Shown here in pieces: positions 51,642 to 59,513 of a stretch of 64,000 bases of DNA (its first letter is position 1; each line of letters starts with the position of its first letter). The stretch comes from Pseudomonas sp. L5B5 (lineage in GTDB: Bacteria > Pseudomonadota > Gammaproteobacteria > Pseudomonadales > Pseudomonadaceae): assembly GCF_020520285.1 (NCBI RefSeq), contig NZ_CP084742.1, positions 3,224,001-3,288,000 on the forward strand, read 5' to 3'. The translations under genes were made by a program, and so were the position numbers. The notes under the pieces are model-generated. The model made no database searches. It saw nothing but the letters and a program-made list of their open reading frames with translations, and was not told the DNA's origin.

Positions 51642-51926
51642 GTGCCTGGAATTCAGTGAATGTGGGGGCTCAGAGCCGTCCGGGCCGGTGGAGAATTGTG
51701 GCTTTTCTTACGCTTTGATATCCCTGGCAATACCCCACTCCACCTGCTGCAACCTTCGGGATACCAAAGCGGTGTCCGGAGTAGCTTTTGCATCTACTCA
51801 TGCAACCCACCTTGAGCTGCCTGCGCACCGCAGATATGTTCCAGCCTCCAGGTGAAGCACTTTCAAAGGCATCAGCAGAACGCCTGGACTCAAGAGGCTA
51901 GTTGGGAATGTGCCATATTTCATGGT
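51642..51926. other. spacer between tmRNA and the efflux operon
   Basis: I see no convincing gene, integrase remnant or repeat of the ssrA 3' end here. Short open frames in both directions have no protein-like composition. This is where an island boundary would be expected if the following genes were acquired. Confidence 0.5.
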
Positions 51927-54900
51927 TCAAACCTCCTGGTTCAGTGGATGAGCACTAGCATTGTGGACGGTGTTGCTTGGCGGCACTTTGGCCGAACGTG
52001 AGAAACGTACCGACAGATGGCGCAACAACACATAGAACACTGGGGTCAAGAATAAGCCAAAGAACGTTACACCAATCATCCCGGTGAACACTGCGACCCC
52101 CATGGCTTGACGCATTTCCGCACCGGCACCACTAGAGGTAATTAGCGGTACAACACCCGCGACAAAGGCGAGGGAGGTCATCAGAATCGGACGCAGGCGA
52201 AGGCGCGCAGCCTCAATTGCAGCCTGACGAATCGAGCGGCCTTGATGCTCCAGTTCGTGTGCGAACTCGACGATCAATATCGCGTTCTTGCAAGCCAGCC
52301 CCACGAGCACCACAAAGCTGATCTGGGTAAACAGATTATTGTCTCCGCCGGTCAACCACACGCCTGTGATTGCAGAAAGGATGCCCATTGGAACAATCAG
52401 CAGAACAGCGATTGGCAGCGTCAGACTTTCGTACTGAGCGGCGAGCACGAAGAACACCAACAACATCGACAGCGGCAAGATGATAAACAGCGTGTTGCCC
52501 GCTATCTTGTTCTGGTAGGTCAACTCGGTCCATTCGTAGCCTATGCCACGAGGTAGAGTCTCGGCGGCAATGCGTTCAACTGCCTCTAGTGCCTGACCGC
52601 TGCTGTAGCCTGAAGCCGGTCCCCCGCTGATATCTGCCGACGGAAAGCCGTTGTAGCGCGCCGCTTGATCGGGCCCATAGGTCTGGGTCATTTGCAGCAC
52701 CGATGCCAGCGGAACCATGTCACCTTTGTCATTACGAGCCTTGAACAAACCGATATCTTCCGCGTGTCCCCGAAACTCGGCGTCAGCCTGTACTTTAACC
52801 TGGAAAGTACGTCCGAACTTGTTGAAGTCATTGACATAAATGGAGCCCAGGTAGATTTGTAGTGTTTCGAATACCGACGGGATTGAAAGACCCAACTGTT
52901 GAGCACGTGTCCGGTCAACATCGGCGTAAAGTTGCGGTACGTTCATTTGAAAGCTGGAGAACATCCCATTAAGTTCAGGTGCTCGTTTGGCCTGCACCAT
53001 GAATGTTTGCAACGCATCATTCAATGCAGGTGTGCCGAGTGCTGCACGATCCTGAAGTTGCAACTTGAAGCCACCCACGCTCCCCATGCCTGACACCGGT
53101 GGAGGAGGGAATACAGCGGTGTAGGCGCCTTTGATCTTCTCGAACTTAGCATTGAGTCGAGCAGCAATTTCGTTGCCCGTCATGCCTGGCCCCTCACGCT
53201 CGGCGAAGTCTTTGAGCAAAAAAAAAGCAACACCGGAATTAGGACTGCTAACGAAACCGTTAATAGACCACCCTGCATAACCAGTAACCGCATGTACGCC
53301 TGGCTCCGCCAACGCAATGGCGGTCATTTCACGCAACACTGCCTCAGTCCGATCCAAGGATGCGGCGTCTGGCAGTTGAACAAAGCCCAGCAAATACTGC
53401 TTGTCTTGGGGCGGCACAAAACCTGCAGGTACTCTATTGAAGATAAATACGGCAGCGAGGACCAGTGTTCCATAAACCAGCAACGATAGTGACTTGCGCT
53501 TGAGGACATGTGAAACACCTGTCCCATAGTTATCAGAAGCTCGGTCAAACAGTCGATTGAAGTGCTTGAAGAAACCGCCGAAAACCTTGTCGAATGCTTT
53601 TTGAAACGCATCCTTTGGTACGTCGTGCCCCTTGAGCAACATCGCAGCCAAAGCAGGGGACAAGGTCAACGAGTTGAACGCAGAGATCACTGTCGAGATG
53701 GCAATAGTCAAGGCGAACTGCTTGAAGAACTGTCCGCTAAGCCCACTGACGAATGCCAATGGCACGAAGACCGCACAGAGAGTCAGCGCGATCGCGACAA
53801 TTGGCCCCGATACTTCACGCATGGCCTGATATGTCGCCTCACGGGCCGACAGGCCTAGCCCAATATTACGCTCGACATTCTCAACGACTACAATCGCATC
53901 GTCGACCACCACTCCGATTGCCAATACAAGCCCGAACAGGCTCAAAGCGTTGATTGAAAACCCCATCATCAACATGATGGCGAATGTGCCGACCACCGAT
54001 ACAGGCACAGCCAGCAGTGGAATAATGGATGCACGCCATGTCTGGAGGAAGATGATGACCACCAGGACGACCAGGACGATAGCCTCAATCAGCGTATGAA
54101 CCACCGCATCAATCGAAGAGCGCACGAACTGCGTTGGGTCGTAGATAACCTGATAGTCCACGCCTTCAGGCATGTCCTTTTTCAGTTCCGCCATGGTCTT
54201 GCGCACATTGTCAGAAATCTGCAGTGCATTGGAACCAGGCAGTTGAAAAATGAAGATGGCGTTCGCCTCTTTGTTATCCACCAATGTGCGTAGAACATCC
54301 TCGCCAGCCGCCAGTTCTACGCGGGCAATATCACGAAGACGCGTGACACGACCGTCAACTGAAGTGCGAACAATCACGTCCCGGAACTCGTCCTCTGTTG
54401 TTAGGCGGCCACGAGCGTTCACCGAAATCTGATAGTCGACCCCAGGAGCTGAAGGAGATGCGCCGATCACCCCTGCGGCTGCGTTGACATTCTGCTCACG
54501 TAACGCCCGCACCACATCACCTGCTGCCAGATTACGAGCCGCCAGCTTGCGCGGATCAAGCCAAATACGCATCGCATAATCGCCCGCCCCCCCAACCTGA
54601 ACCTGGCCCACGCCTGGAATACGTGCGAGTTGGTCCTTGATGTTGATCAGGGAGTAATTGCGAAGGTACTGCATGTCATAACGTTCGTTTGGCGACCGCA
54701 AATGCACCACCATCGTGAGGTCAGGCGAGCTCTTCAGGGTAGTGACCCCAAGCCGCTGCACAGCCTCGGGCAGACGTGGCAATGCCTGACTAACACGGTT
54801 CTGCACCACCTGTTGGGCAAGGTCAGGATTGGTACCGAGCTTGAAGGTTACGGTCAGGGTTAGTTGCCCGTCCGGTGTGGCTTGGGAGTTCATGTACAGC

Positions 54901-55130
54901 ATCCCTTCCACACCATTGATTTGTTCCTCAATAGGCGTTGCTACGGTCTCTGCGATTGTCTGTGGGTGCGCGCCAGGATACTGAGCTTTAACCACTACGG
55001 ACGGTGGAGCGACATCTGGATACTCAGACAGGGGCAAGTTGAAAACTGCAATCAAGCCTGCAATGAAGATAATCGCAGAAAGCACTCCAGCGAAAATTGG
55101 CCGATCAATGAAAAAGCGCGAGATGTTCAT
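51927..55130 (-). CDS. RND multidrug efflux permease (MexF/OqxB-like)
   Basis: The 1067-residue inner-membrane permease has 12 membrane segments and two large periplasmic loops. It starts MNISRFFIDRPIFAGVLSAI. The proton-relay Asp pair is in VVDDAIVVVENVERN (TM4), and HAE-1 motifs include PDLTMVVHLRSP and QTWRASIIPLLAVPVSVVGTF. It is closest by eye to MexF/OqxB, pumps for chloramphenicol, quinolones and other amphiphiles. Codon use is less GC-biased than in the neighbours. It follows the adaptor gene by 42 bases. No outer-membrane channel gene follows, so it must borrow one. Confidence 0.93.
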   Translation of the reverse strand: MNISRFFIDRPIFAGVLSAIIFIAGLIAVFNLPLSEYPDVAPPSVVVKAQYPGAHPQTIAETVATPIEEQINGVEGMLYMNSQATPDGQLTLTVTFKLGTNPDLAQQVVQNRVSQALPRLPEAVQRLGVTTLKSSPDLTMVVHLRSPNERYDMQYLRNYSLINIKDQLARIPGVGQVQVGGAGDYAMRIWLDPRKLAARNLAAGDVVRALREQNVNAAAGVIGASPSAPGVDYQISVNARGRLTTEDEFRDVIVRTSVDGRVTRLRDIARVELAAGEDVLRTLVDNKEANAIFIFQLPGSNALQISDNVRKTMAELKKDMPEGVDYQVIYDPTQFVRSSIDAVVHTLIEAIVLVVLVVIIFLQTWRASIIPLLAVPVSVVGTFAIMLMMGFSINALSLFGLVLAIGVVVDDAIVVVENVERNIGLGLSAREATYQAMREVSGPIVAIALTLCAVFVPLAFVSGLSGQFFKQFALTIAISTVISAFNSLTLSPALAAMLLKGHDVPKDAFQKAFDKVFGGFFKHFNRLFDRASDNYGTGVSHVLKRKSLSLLVYGTLVLAAVFIFNRVPAGFVPPQDKQYLLGFVQLPDAASLDRTEAVLREMTAIALAEPGVHAVTGYAGWSINGFVSSPNSGVAFFLLKDFAEREGPGMTGNEIAARLNAKFEKIKGAYTAVFPPPPVSGMGSVGGFKLQLQDRAALGTPALNDALQTFMVQAKRAPELNGMFSSFQMNVPQLYADVDRTRAQQLGLSIPSVFETLQIYLGSIYVNDFNKFGRTFQVKVQADAEFRGHAEDIGLFKARNDKGDMVPLASVLQMTQTYGPDQAARYNGFPSADISGGPASGYSSGQALEAVERIAAETLPRGIGYEWTELTYQNKIAGNTLFIILPLSMLLVFFVLAAQYESLTLPIAVLLIVPMGILSAITGVWLTGGDNNLFTQISFVVLVGLACKNAILIVEFAHELEHQGRSIRQAAIEAARLRLRPILMTSLAFVAGVVPLITSSGAGAEMRQAMGVAVFTGMIGVTFFGLFLTPVFYVLLRHLSVRFSRSAKVPPSNTVHNASAHPLNQEV

Positions 55131-55172
55131 GTGAGCCTTACTGACCGAAGATCAGGATCTTCCAGGTTGATT

Positions 55173-56351
55173 TTAGGCACCTACTGCAACTGCGTTGACG
55201 GCAGGCTGCGGATCAACAAGATCATTGGGGCGGATTTTTTGCAGCCCTTCTACGACGATACGCTCACCTTTTGAGAGCCCGGAACGCACTACACGCCAAC
55301 CATCAATCACTGGGCCAAGAATCACCTCGCGGTAGACCACCTTGTTCTCCGAAGTGACGACAAAAACGTACTTCCTGGATTGGTCCGTACCTACCGCCTG
55401 ATCACGTATGAGCATCGTGGGCTGCGGAGCGGAGTCACCCGTGCGAATGCGGGCATACATTCCAGGCGTGAGTTCGTCGTTCGAATTGTCGAACACTGCA
55501 CGCACCCTAAGCGTTCCGGACTGACGATCGAGTTGGTTGTCCAGGGATTTTATGCGGCCGCTATAGGGGTAATCGCTCTCATTCGCTACACCCATGAATA
55601 CCGGCAGATTGCTGACTCCAGTGTTACCCTTTGCGCCCTTGCGAACGAAGCGAATATAGCTCGCCTCATCAAGCTCAAAGTTCACGTAAACCGGAGATAC
55701 AGAGACGATGCTGGTGAGGACTGGAGCATCCGGTCCAGTGCTTACCAAGTTGCCTACAGTGAACTCGACACGAGAAACCCGGCCGGTTATCGGCGCTGTA
55801 ATAGTCGTGTATTGCAGATTGAGTTGCGCCGTCAATACGTCTGCTTGTGCAGCGCTAAGGGCCGCTTGAGTCTCAAGTACATCATTTGCGCGTTGATCCT
55901 GCTCGCGCTGGGAAACTGCTCGCTCAACAATCAATTTACTTGAACGAGCCAATTCAGTTTTGGCTAGATTGAAGCGCACCTTGGCACTTTCGCGAGTCGC
56001 TTCGGCTTTAGCAAAAGCAGCTTGATAAGGCCGCGGGTCAATTGTGAACAGTGGAGTTCCTTTGGTGACCACCTGCCCTTCCTGGAAATGCACAACATCG
56101 ATAGTGCCGTTGACTCGTGGGCGAATCTGGACATGTTCAACCGCTTCTACCCGGCCAGAAAAGTCCCTCCACTCGACCATCAATTTTTCAACGACTTCTG
56201 CAACGCCCACAGGTATCGCCGTGACTGCAGGTTGGGCCGCTGGAGCGGCGACTGGGCGTTGCATTTGGTAGGTACCCACGCCCAGTACGATCAACACACT
56301 GACAGCAAGTGCTGTTTTACTTTTTTTAGCCATTGGCGTTGAGGTCTTCAC
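55173..56351 (-). CDS. RND efflux periplasmic adaptor (MexE/OqxA-like)
   Basis: The 392-residue adaptor has an N-terminal membrane anchor/signal (about 12-30), a barrel-sandwich segment (VQIRPRVNGTIDVVHFQEGQVVTKGTPLFTIDPRPYQAA), a helical hairpin (about 100-165) and the second lipoyl half TTITAPITGRVSRVEFTVGN. The membrane-proximal domain ends GERIVVEGLQKIRPNDLVDP. It links the permease to an outer-membrane channel. The start is GTG at 56351 or ATG six codons later. It is transcribed away from the small exported peptide gene across a repeat-rich spacer. Confidence 0.91.
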   Translation of the reverse strand: MKTSTPMAKKSKTALAVSVLIVLGVGTYQMQRPVAAPAAQPAVTAIPVGVAEVVEKLMVEWRDFSGRVEAVEHVQIRPRVNGTIDVVHFQEGQVVTKGTPLFTIDPRPYQAAFAKAEATRESAKVRFNLAKTELARSSKLIVERAVSQREQDQRANDVLETQAALSAAQADVLTAQLNLQYTTITAPITGRVSRVEFTVGNLVSTGPDAPVLTSIVSVSPVYVNFELDEASYIRFVRKGAKGNTGVSNLPVFMGVANESDYPYSGRIKSLDNQLDRQSGTLRVRAVFDNSNDELTPGMYARIRTGDSAPQPTMLIRDQAVGTDQSRKYVFVVTSENKVVYREVILGPVIDGWRVVRSGLSKGERIVVEGLQKIRPNDLVDPQPAVNAVAVGA

Positions 56352-56490
56352 GTTAGATCTCGTTTATTAAGCTTAATGCAACTACTGAGCAGTGATAACG
56401 TCATCAGCCAGCGAATAGATTCACTCCACAAAGGTAGATTCCCGGGCAGCAGATAGGAACATCCAATTTCTTATAAAATTCATATACCAA

Positions 56491-56551
56491 AATCGGTCAT
56501 CTGCTTAATTACCCAAAAATTGGCCATCTTGTTTTTTTCCGAATTGGACGT
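56491..56551. promoter_or_regulatory. three spaced repeats upstream of the efflux operon
   Basis: AAATCGGTCA (56491-56500), AAATTGGCCA (56518-56527) and GAATTGGACG (56542-56551) are imperfect direct repeats spaced 27 and 24 bases apart. The first two are embedded in a longer similarity (CCAAAA...CATCT). MocR-type regulators often bind directly repeated sites, so these are candidate sites for the nearby regulator. Confidence 0.35.
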
Positions 56552-56576
56552 TTTTCGAGTGCAGCCTTTCAAATAA

Positions 56577-56605
56577 CTTGAAAATTCAAGTCACGCACCG
56601 TGACA
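56577..56605. promoter_or_regulatory. two abutting palindromes upstream of the small peptide gene
   Basis: ACTTGAA-AA-TTCAAGT (56577-56592) overlaps GTCACG-CAC-CGTGAC (56591-56605); both are perfect. They end 20 bases before the peptide ATG, where an operator would overlap the promoter. Confidence 0.4.
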
Positions 56606-56624
56606 CTATTTGGAACATACCTTC

Positions 56625-56846
56625 ATGAAAAATCTTATTATTGCAATTACTTTTTTCTTGCCGGCACTTAGCTCTCAGGCCTTCGCTGAGGGCGGCGCCG
56701 ACAGATTGCAGGAAAAAAATGAAGCTCGTGTTCAAGAAGCTATGGCAGCACAAGCTAAATCCAAGAACGACACTCAAATAACCACCAAGAGCGAAGATAA
56801 AGAAAACACAAAAGTCGACTGCTCGACGACAACTGCGCCACTGTAA
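56625..56846 (+). CDS. small exported peptide with AEGGADR start
   Basis: The 73-residue precursor has a signal sequence (MKNLIIAITFFLPALSSQAFA). The mature peptide is about 52 residues beginning EGGADRLQEKNEARVQEAMAAQ, then a charged low-complexity tail with one Cys (KVDCSTTTAPL). The AEGGADR start after cleavage recurs in a set of small Pseudomonas periplasmic proteins that I associate with the copper-responsive PtrA N-terminal family; this is from memory. The ATG has no strong ribosome site; a TTG five codons upstream (56610) is the alternative. It is followed by a strong terminator. Confidence 0.6.
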   Translation: MKNLIIAITFFLPALSSQAFAEGGADRLQEKNEARVQEAMAAQAKSKNDTQITTKSEDKENTKVDCSTTTAPL

Positions 56847-56859
56847 GTAGGGGGGGGCT

Positions 56860-56889
56860 AGCAGTCCTTACGCCGCATTAAGGACTGCT
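56860..56889 (+). terminator. intrinsic terminator after the small peptide
   Basis: AGCAGTCCTTA and TAAGGACTGCT (11-base exact arms, 8-base loop) are followed by TTCTTATTTCT. Confidence 0.8.
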
Positions 56890-57449
56890 TTCTTATTTCT
56901 GACTCTACACTGACGAGAGCCTATTACTTATAGGCGAGCGCCAAGCACTTTATAGATCTAATAATATTTTCACTACTTCCTTAAACAGCCAGGTTCTCGA
57001 AAAAAATTCCCAGAACAAGAACAAGCACTTTATTAACTGACTCCCCGGCAAGGCGTCGGTCTCAGCAGATGAGAACCATCAAGGAACCTTGACCAGAAAA
57101 GCCCCACCAAACGGTTAGGCTCAAGAAGAAAACGCATGTAATGTCACCGTCAATCTCTCATTCACTCCACCTGTAAACACATCAAGAAACAGGCTGCTTG
57201 AGTATCGAAAGCATTGCTACCAATTCGAAAAAATCGCTTGCTCGGCACAAGGCAAGTATCAGTTAAAACTTTAACCTCTCAGATTTCAAGGCTCCAACTT
57301 CCCAACTAGCCATTGCAGATTGGTAAATCTGCGAAAATTCAACCAGACCAATACAGAGAAAAAAGGCCTTACCATTTTCTCCCCCCTAGCCTTCAGTGCC
57401 TTCTAACGTCATGCTGTTTTGAACAACACTCTACGAGGGGCCTAGCAGT
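56890..57449. promoter_or_regulatory. AT-rich spacer with operator-like palindrome upstream of the MocR gene
   Basis: No gene is visible in 560 bases. At 57315-57332 GCAGATT-GGTA-AATCTGC is a perfect palindrome. Overlapping it, ATTGGT (57319-57324) is matched by an inverted ACCAAT at 57347-57352. These lie about 100-135 bases before the regulator ATG and could be autoregulatory sites. Confidence 0.4.
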
Positions 57450-58889
57450 ATGGAACTACATGTTGTCATCAATGGGCGTAAAGATCTGGCTGGTCAGTTG
57501 TATAAACAACTGCGTGGAGCGATCGAAAGCGGCCGATTGGCAGCAGGTATGCAGCTGCCACCAACTAGGTTGCTCACAGAACAGCTAGGCATCTCACGCA
57601 AAACCATTTCCGATATTTACGCACAACTAACATACGAAAATTTTCTGATAGGCAAGGTTGGCAAGGGAACCTACGTCAATGCTCGTCCTCCGCGCTCCCC
57701 GCGCCAGCAGAAAACTCCTGAGCTGGCATGCGTCGATACCCTAGATCTTTGGAAGTCGCTCCACTTTCCCCTTCCCGATCCAGCTTTGGAGGGCACATTA
57801 CGCCGTGAATTTATAGGCGGCGCGACCAGCAAGAGTCCATTCCCTCAAAACGAATGGCGTCGTTGCGTGCAATATGGGTTGCGCCAGATGCAACGATCGA
57901 TAGGTTTCTACAGTAGCATCGCAGGCATTCCTGCTTTGCGCAGTGCTATCGCTCAGCATGTAGCATTCTGCCGAGGAGTCGTTTGCCAAGATAATGATGT
58001 GGTTGTTTGCAATGGGGCGCAGCAAGCACTGGATTTGATATCTCGCGTGGTATTGACCAAAGGCAGCATTGTAGCTGTGGAGGATCCCGGCTACCCACCG
58101 GCTAGATTGTTGTTCGCGTCGCAGGGAGCAACTGTCGTGGGTGTGCCAGTCGACAAGGAGGGTATGCGTGTAGACCTCATTCCAGACCAAACATGCCTTA
58201 TCTACGTCACTCCAGCGCACCAGTTTCCGCTAGGCATGCCGATGAGCCCAGATCGAAAACGGGCCCTCCTCAATAGAGCTAGAGAACTTGGCGCTGTTAT
58301 CATTGAAGACGACTATGACAGCGAATTCAGGTACGAGGGACTACCAACAGACTCGCTACAAAGCATGGATGAATACGGGGTAGTCGCGTTCGTGGGAACA
58401 TTTTCCAAGACAATGCTGCCAGAACTACGCTTGGGCTACGTCGTTGCTCCACCCGCGATTCTAGAGGCTGTAATAAAGGCCAAACAGTTCACTGACTGTC
58501 ATACTTCGTTACTGCCACAATGGGCTTTGGCCAAGTTTATGGCTGATAGGGGATTGCAGAAGCACATCCGGCGATGTCGCACTGTTTATGCCGGGCGCAG
58601 AGTGCGCATTCGCAATCGTCTCGATGGTGATTTGTCTCCTTGGCTGGAGTCGATCCACACCACCGCGGGCTTCCATATAGCAGCCTTGTTCAAGAACCCT
58701 ATCGATCTCAAACTGCTGATTGAGTTATCCAGGAAGGTAGAGGTAGGCCTCTGCTCAATTGAGGGCTATTTTTATCAGGAGCCCTTCAGAGCAGGCCTGC
58801 TATTCGGATTCGGCTCCATCGAAACGCTCGACATTGACCCGGCTTTAGATTGTTTACGTGACATCCTTCTAAAAGTTGATCCAAGGTGA
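57450..58889 (+). CDS. MocR/PdxR-type regulator (GntR HTH fused to aminotransferase domain)
   Basis: The 479-residue protein has an N-terminal GntR winged helix (about 12-76; LPPTRLLTEQLGISRKTISDIYAQL, KGTYV), a linker (77-110), and a fold-type I aminotransferase-like domain. PLP contacts are visible: NGAQQAL (188-194), PAHQFPLG (255-262), EDDYDSEFRY (286-295), and Lys320 in GTFSKTM, the Schiff-base lysine. Such proteins sense PLP or an amine/amino-acid adduct. Lower GC and relaxed codons match the efflux genes next door rather than the core. The target is unproven; the divergent-side efflux operon and its own promoter are the natural candidates. Confidence 0.9.
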   Translation: MELHVVINGRKDLAGQLYKQLRGAIESGRLAAGMQLPPTRLLTEQLGISRKTISDIYAQLTYENFLIGKVGKGTYVNARPPRSPRQQKTPELACVDTLDLWKSLHFPLPDPALEGTLRREFIGGATSKSPFPQNEWRRCVQYGLRQMQRSIGFYSSIAGIPALRSAIAQHVAFCRGVVCQDNDVVVCNGAQQALDLISRVVLTKGSIVAVEDPGYPPARLLFASQGATVVGVPVDKEGMRVDLIPDQTCLIYVTPAHQFPLGMPMSPDRKRALLNRARELGAVIIEDDYDSEFRYEGLPTDSLQSMDEYGVVAFVGTFSKTMLPELRLGYVVAPPAILEAVIKAKQFTDCHTSLLPQWALAKFMADRGLQKHIRRCRTVYAGRRVRIRNRLDGDLSPWLESIHTTAGFHIAALFKNPIDLKLLIELSRKVEVGLCSIEGYFYQEPFRAGLLFGFGSIETLDIDPALDCLRDILLKVDPR

Positions 58890-59513
58890 GTGGGGATTTT
58901 TGAAACTTTTAACTCTCTCAGTCAGCAGTATTTTTTGTTATCCGTGTGAAAAAATATATTAAATGTCCGAAAGTTTACCCAAGACGTCCGACTACCGGTG
59001 CTGAAGTTCCTAATCATCAACCAAAACGGCGGCGTTACTTAAGTAATTTTTACTCAACCAGGTACTAAAGCTTTTAGCCGAAATGAAAATAGAATTGTTT
59101 AATAAAATTATAGCTCTAGTTCAGATTAACCAATCTAAACGCCATCACTGATACTTACTAAACGCTCCGTTTTTCGTAAAGCCAAGTATCAGGCGGTGCT
59201 CGGGATTGGCTCCCTAGCACCATGTTGACAGCGGCTCGACGGCAATGCCAACGGCCCGTGCACATTGAACGCGCTCGACATCACCACCCTAGAGAAGGTC
59301 CGCGACCAAGTGCATGCTTACTTCCGGACCTGCACTTAGCGCTGACGCTGTGCTCCTTACCTTGCTGGGTCTGGATGTCCTTGGTATGGACAGGTCCGCG
59401 GTTGGCTTCACCACAATGAGTACACTGTTCTGCCAGACTGCAAGCACTGCCGCCCGCTCGTCCGAGCGCTGCAGGGACAGCACTGAACGCTCTCCCCGCA
59501 TCTTCCATCACCC
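58890..59513. other. spacer with sharp AT-to-GC change
   Basis: The first about 270 bases are AT-rich like the efflux region, and the rest returns to high GC, so an island border probably lies near 59160-59220. No intact gene is seen; a short protein-like fragment is listed separately. Confidence 0.5.
59145..59336 (+). pseudogene. possible gene fossil
   Basis: One plus-strand frame reads YQAVLGIGSLAPC, a stop at 59226, then RLDGNANGPCTLNALDITTL and EKVRDQVHAYFRTC, ending at a stop at 59337. The GC-rich third positions and helical look suggest former coding sequence, but there is no start codon and I do not recognise a family. Confidence 0.25.

Noticed and set aside
59281..59511. 76-codon minus-strand ORF with a CTHCGE motif
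   Set aside because: It has a single isolated CxxC, no ribosome site and no similarity I recognise. It overlaps the plus-strand fossil and three other open frames, so it is probably chance.
51605..59513. att-type direct repeat of the ssrA 3' end
   Set aside because: I looked for GGCTCCACCA-like copies near both composition borders. The nearest, GGCTCCCTAGCACCA at 59208-59222, has an insertion and is not convincing.
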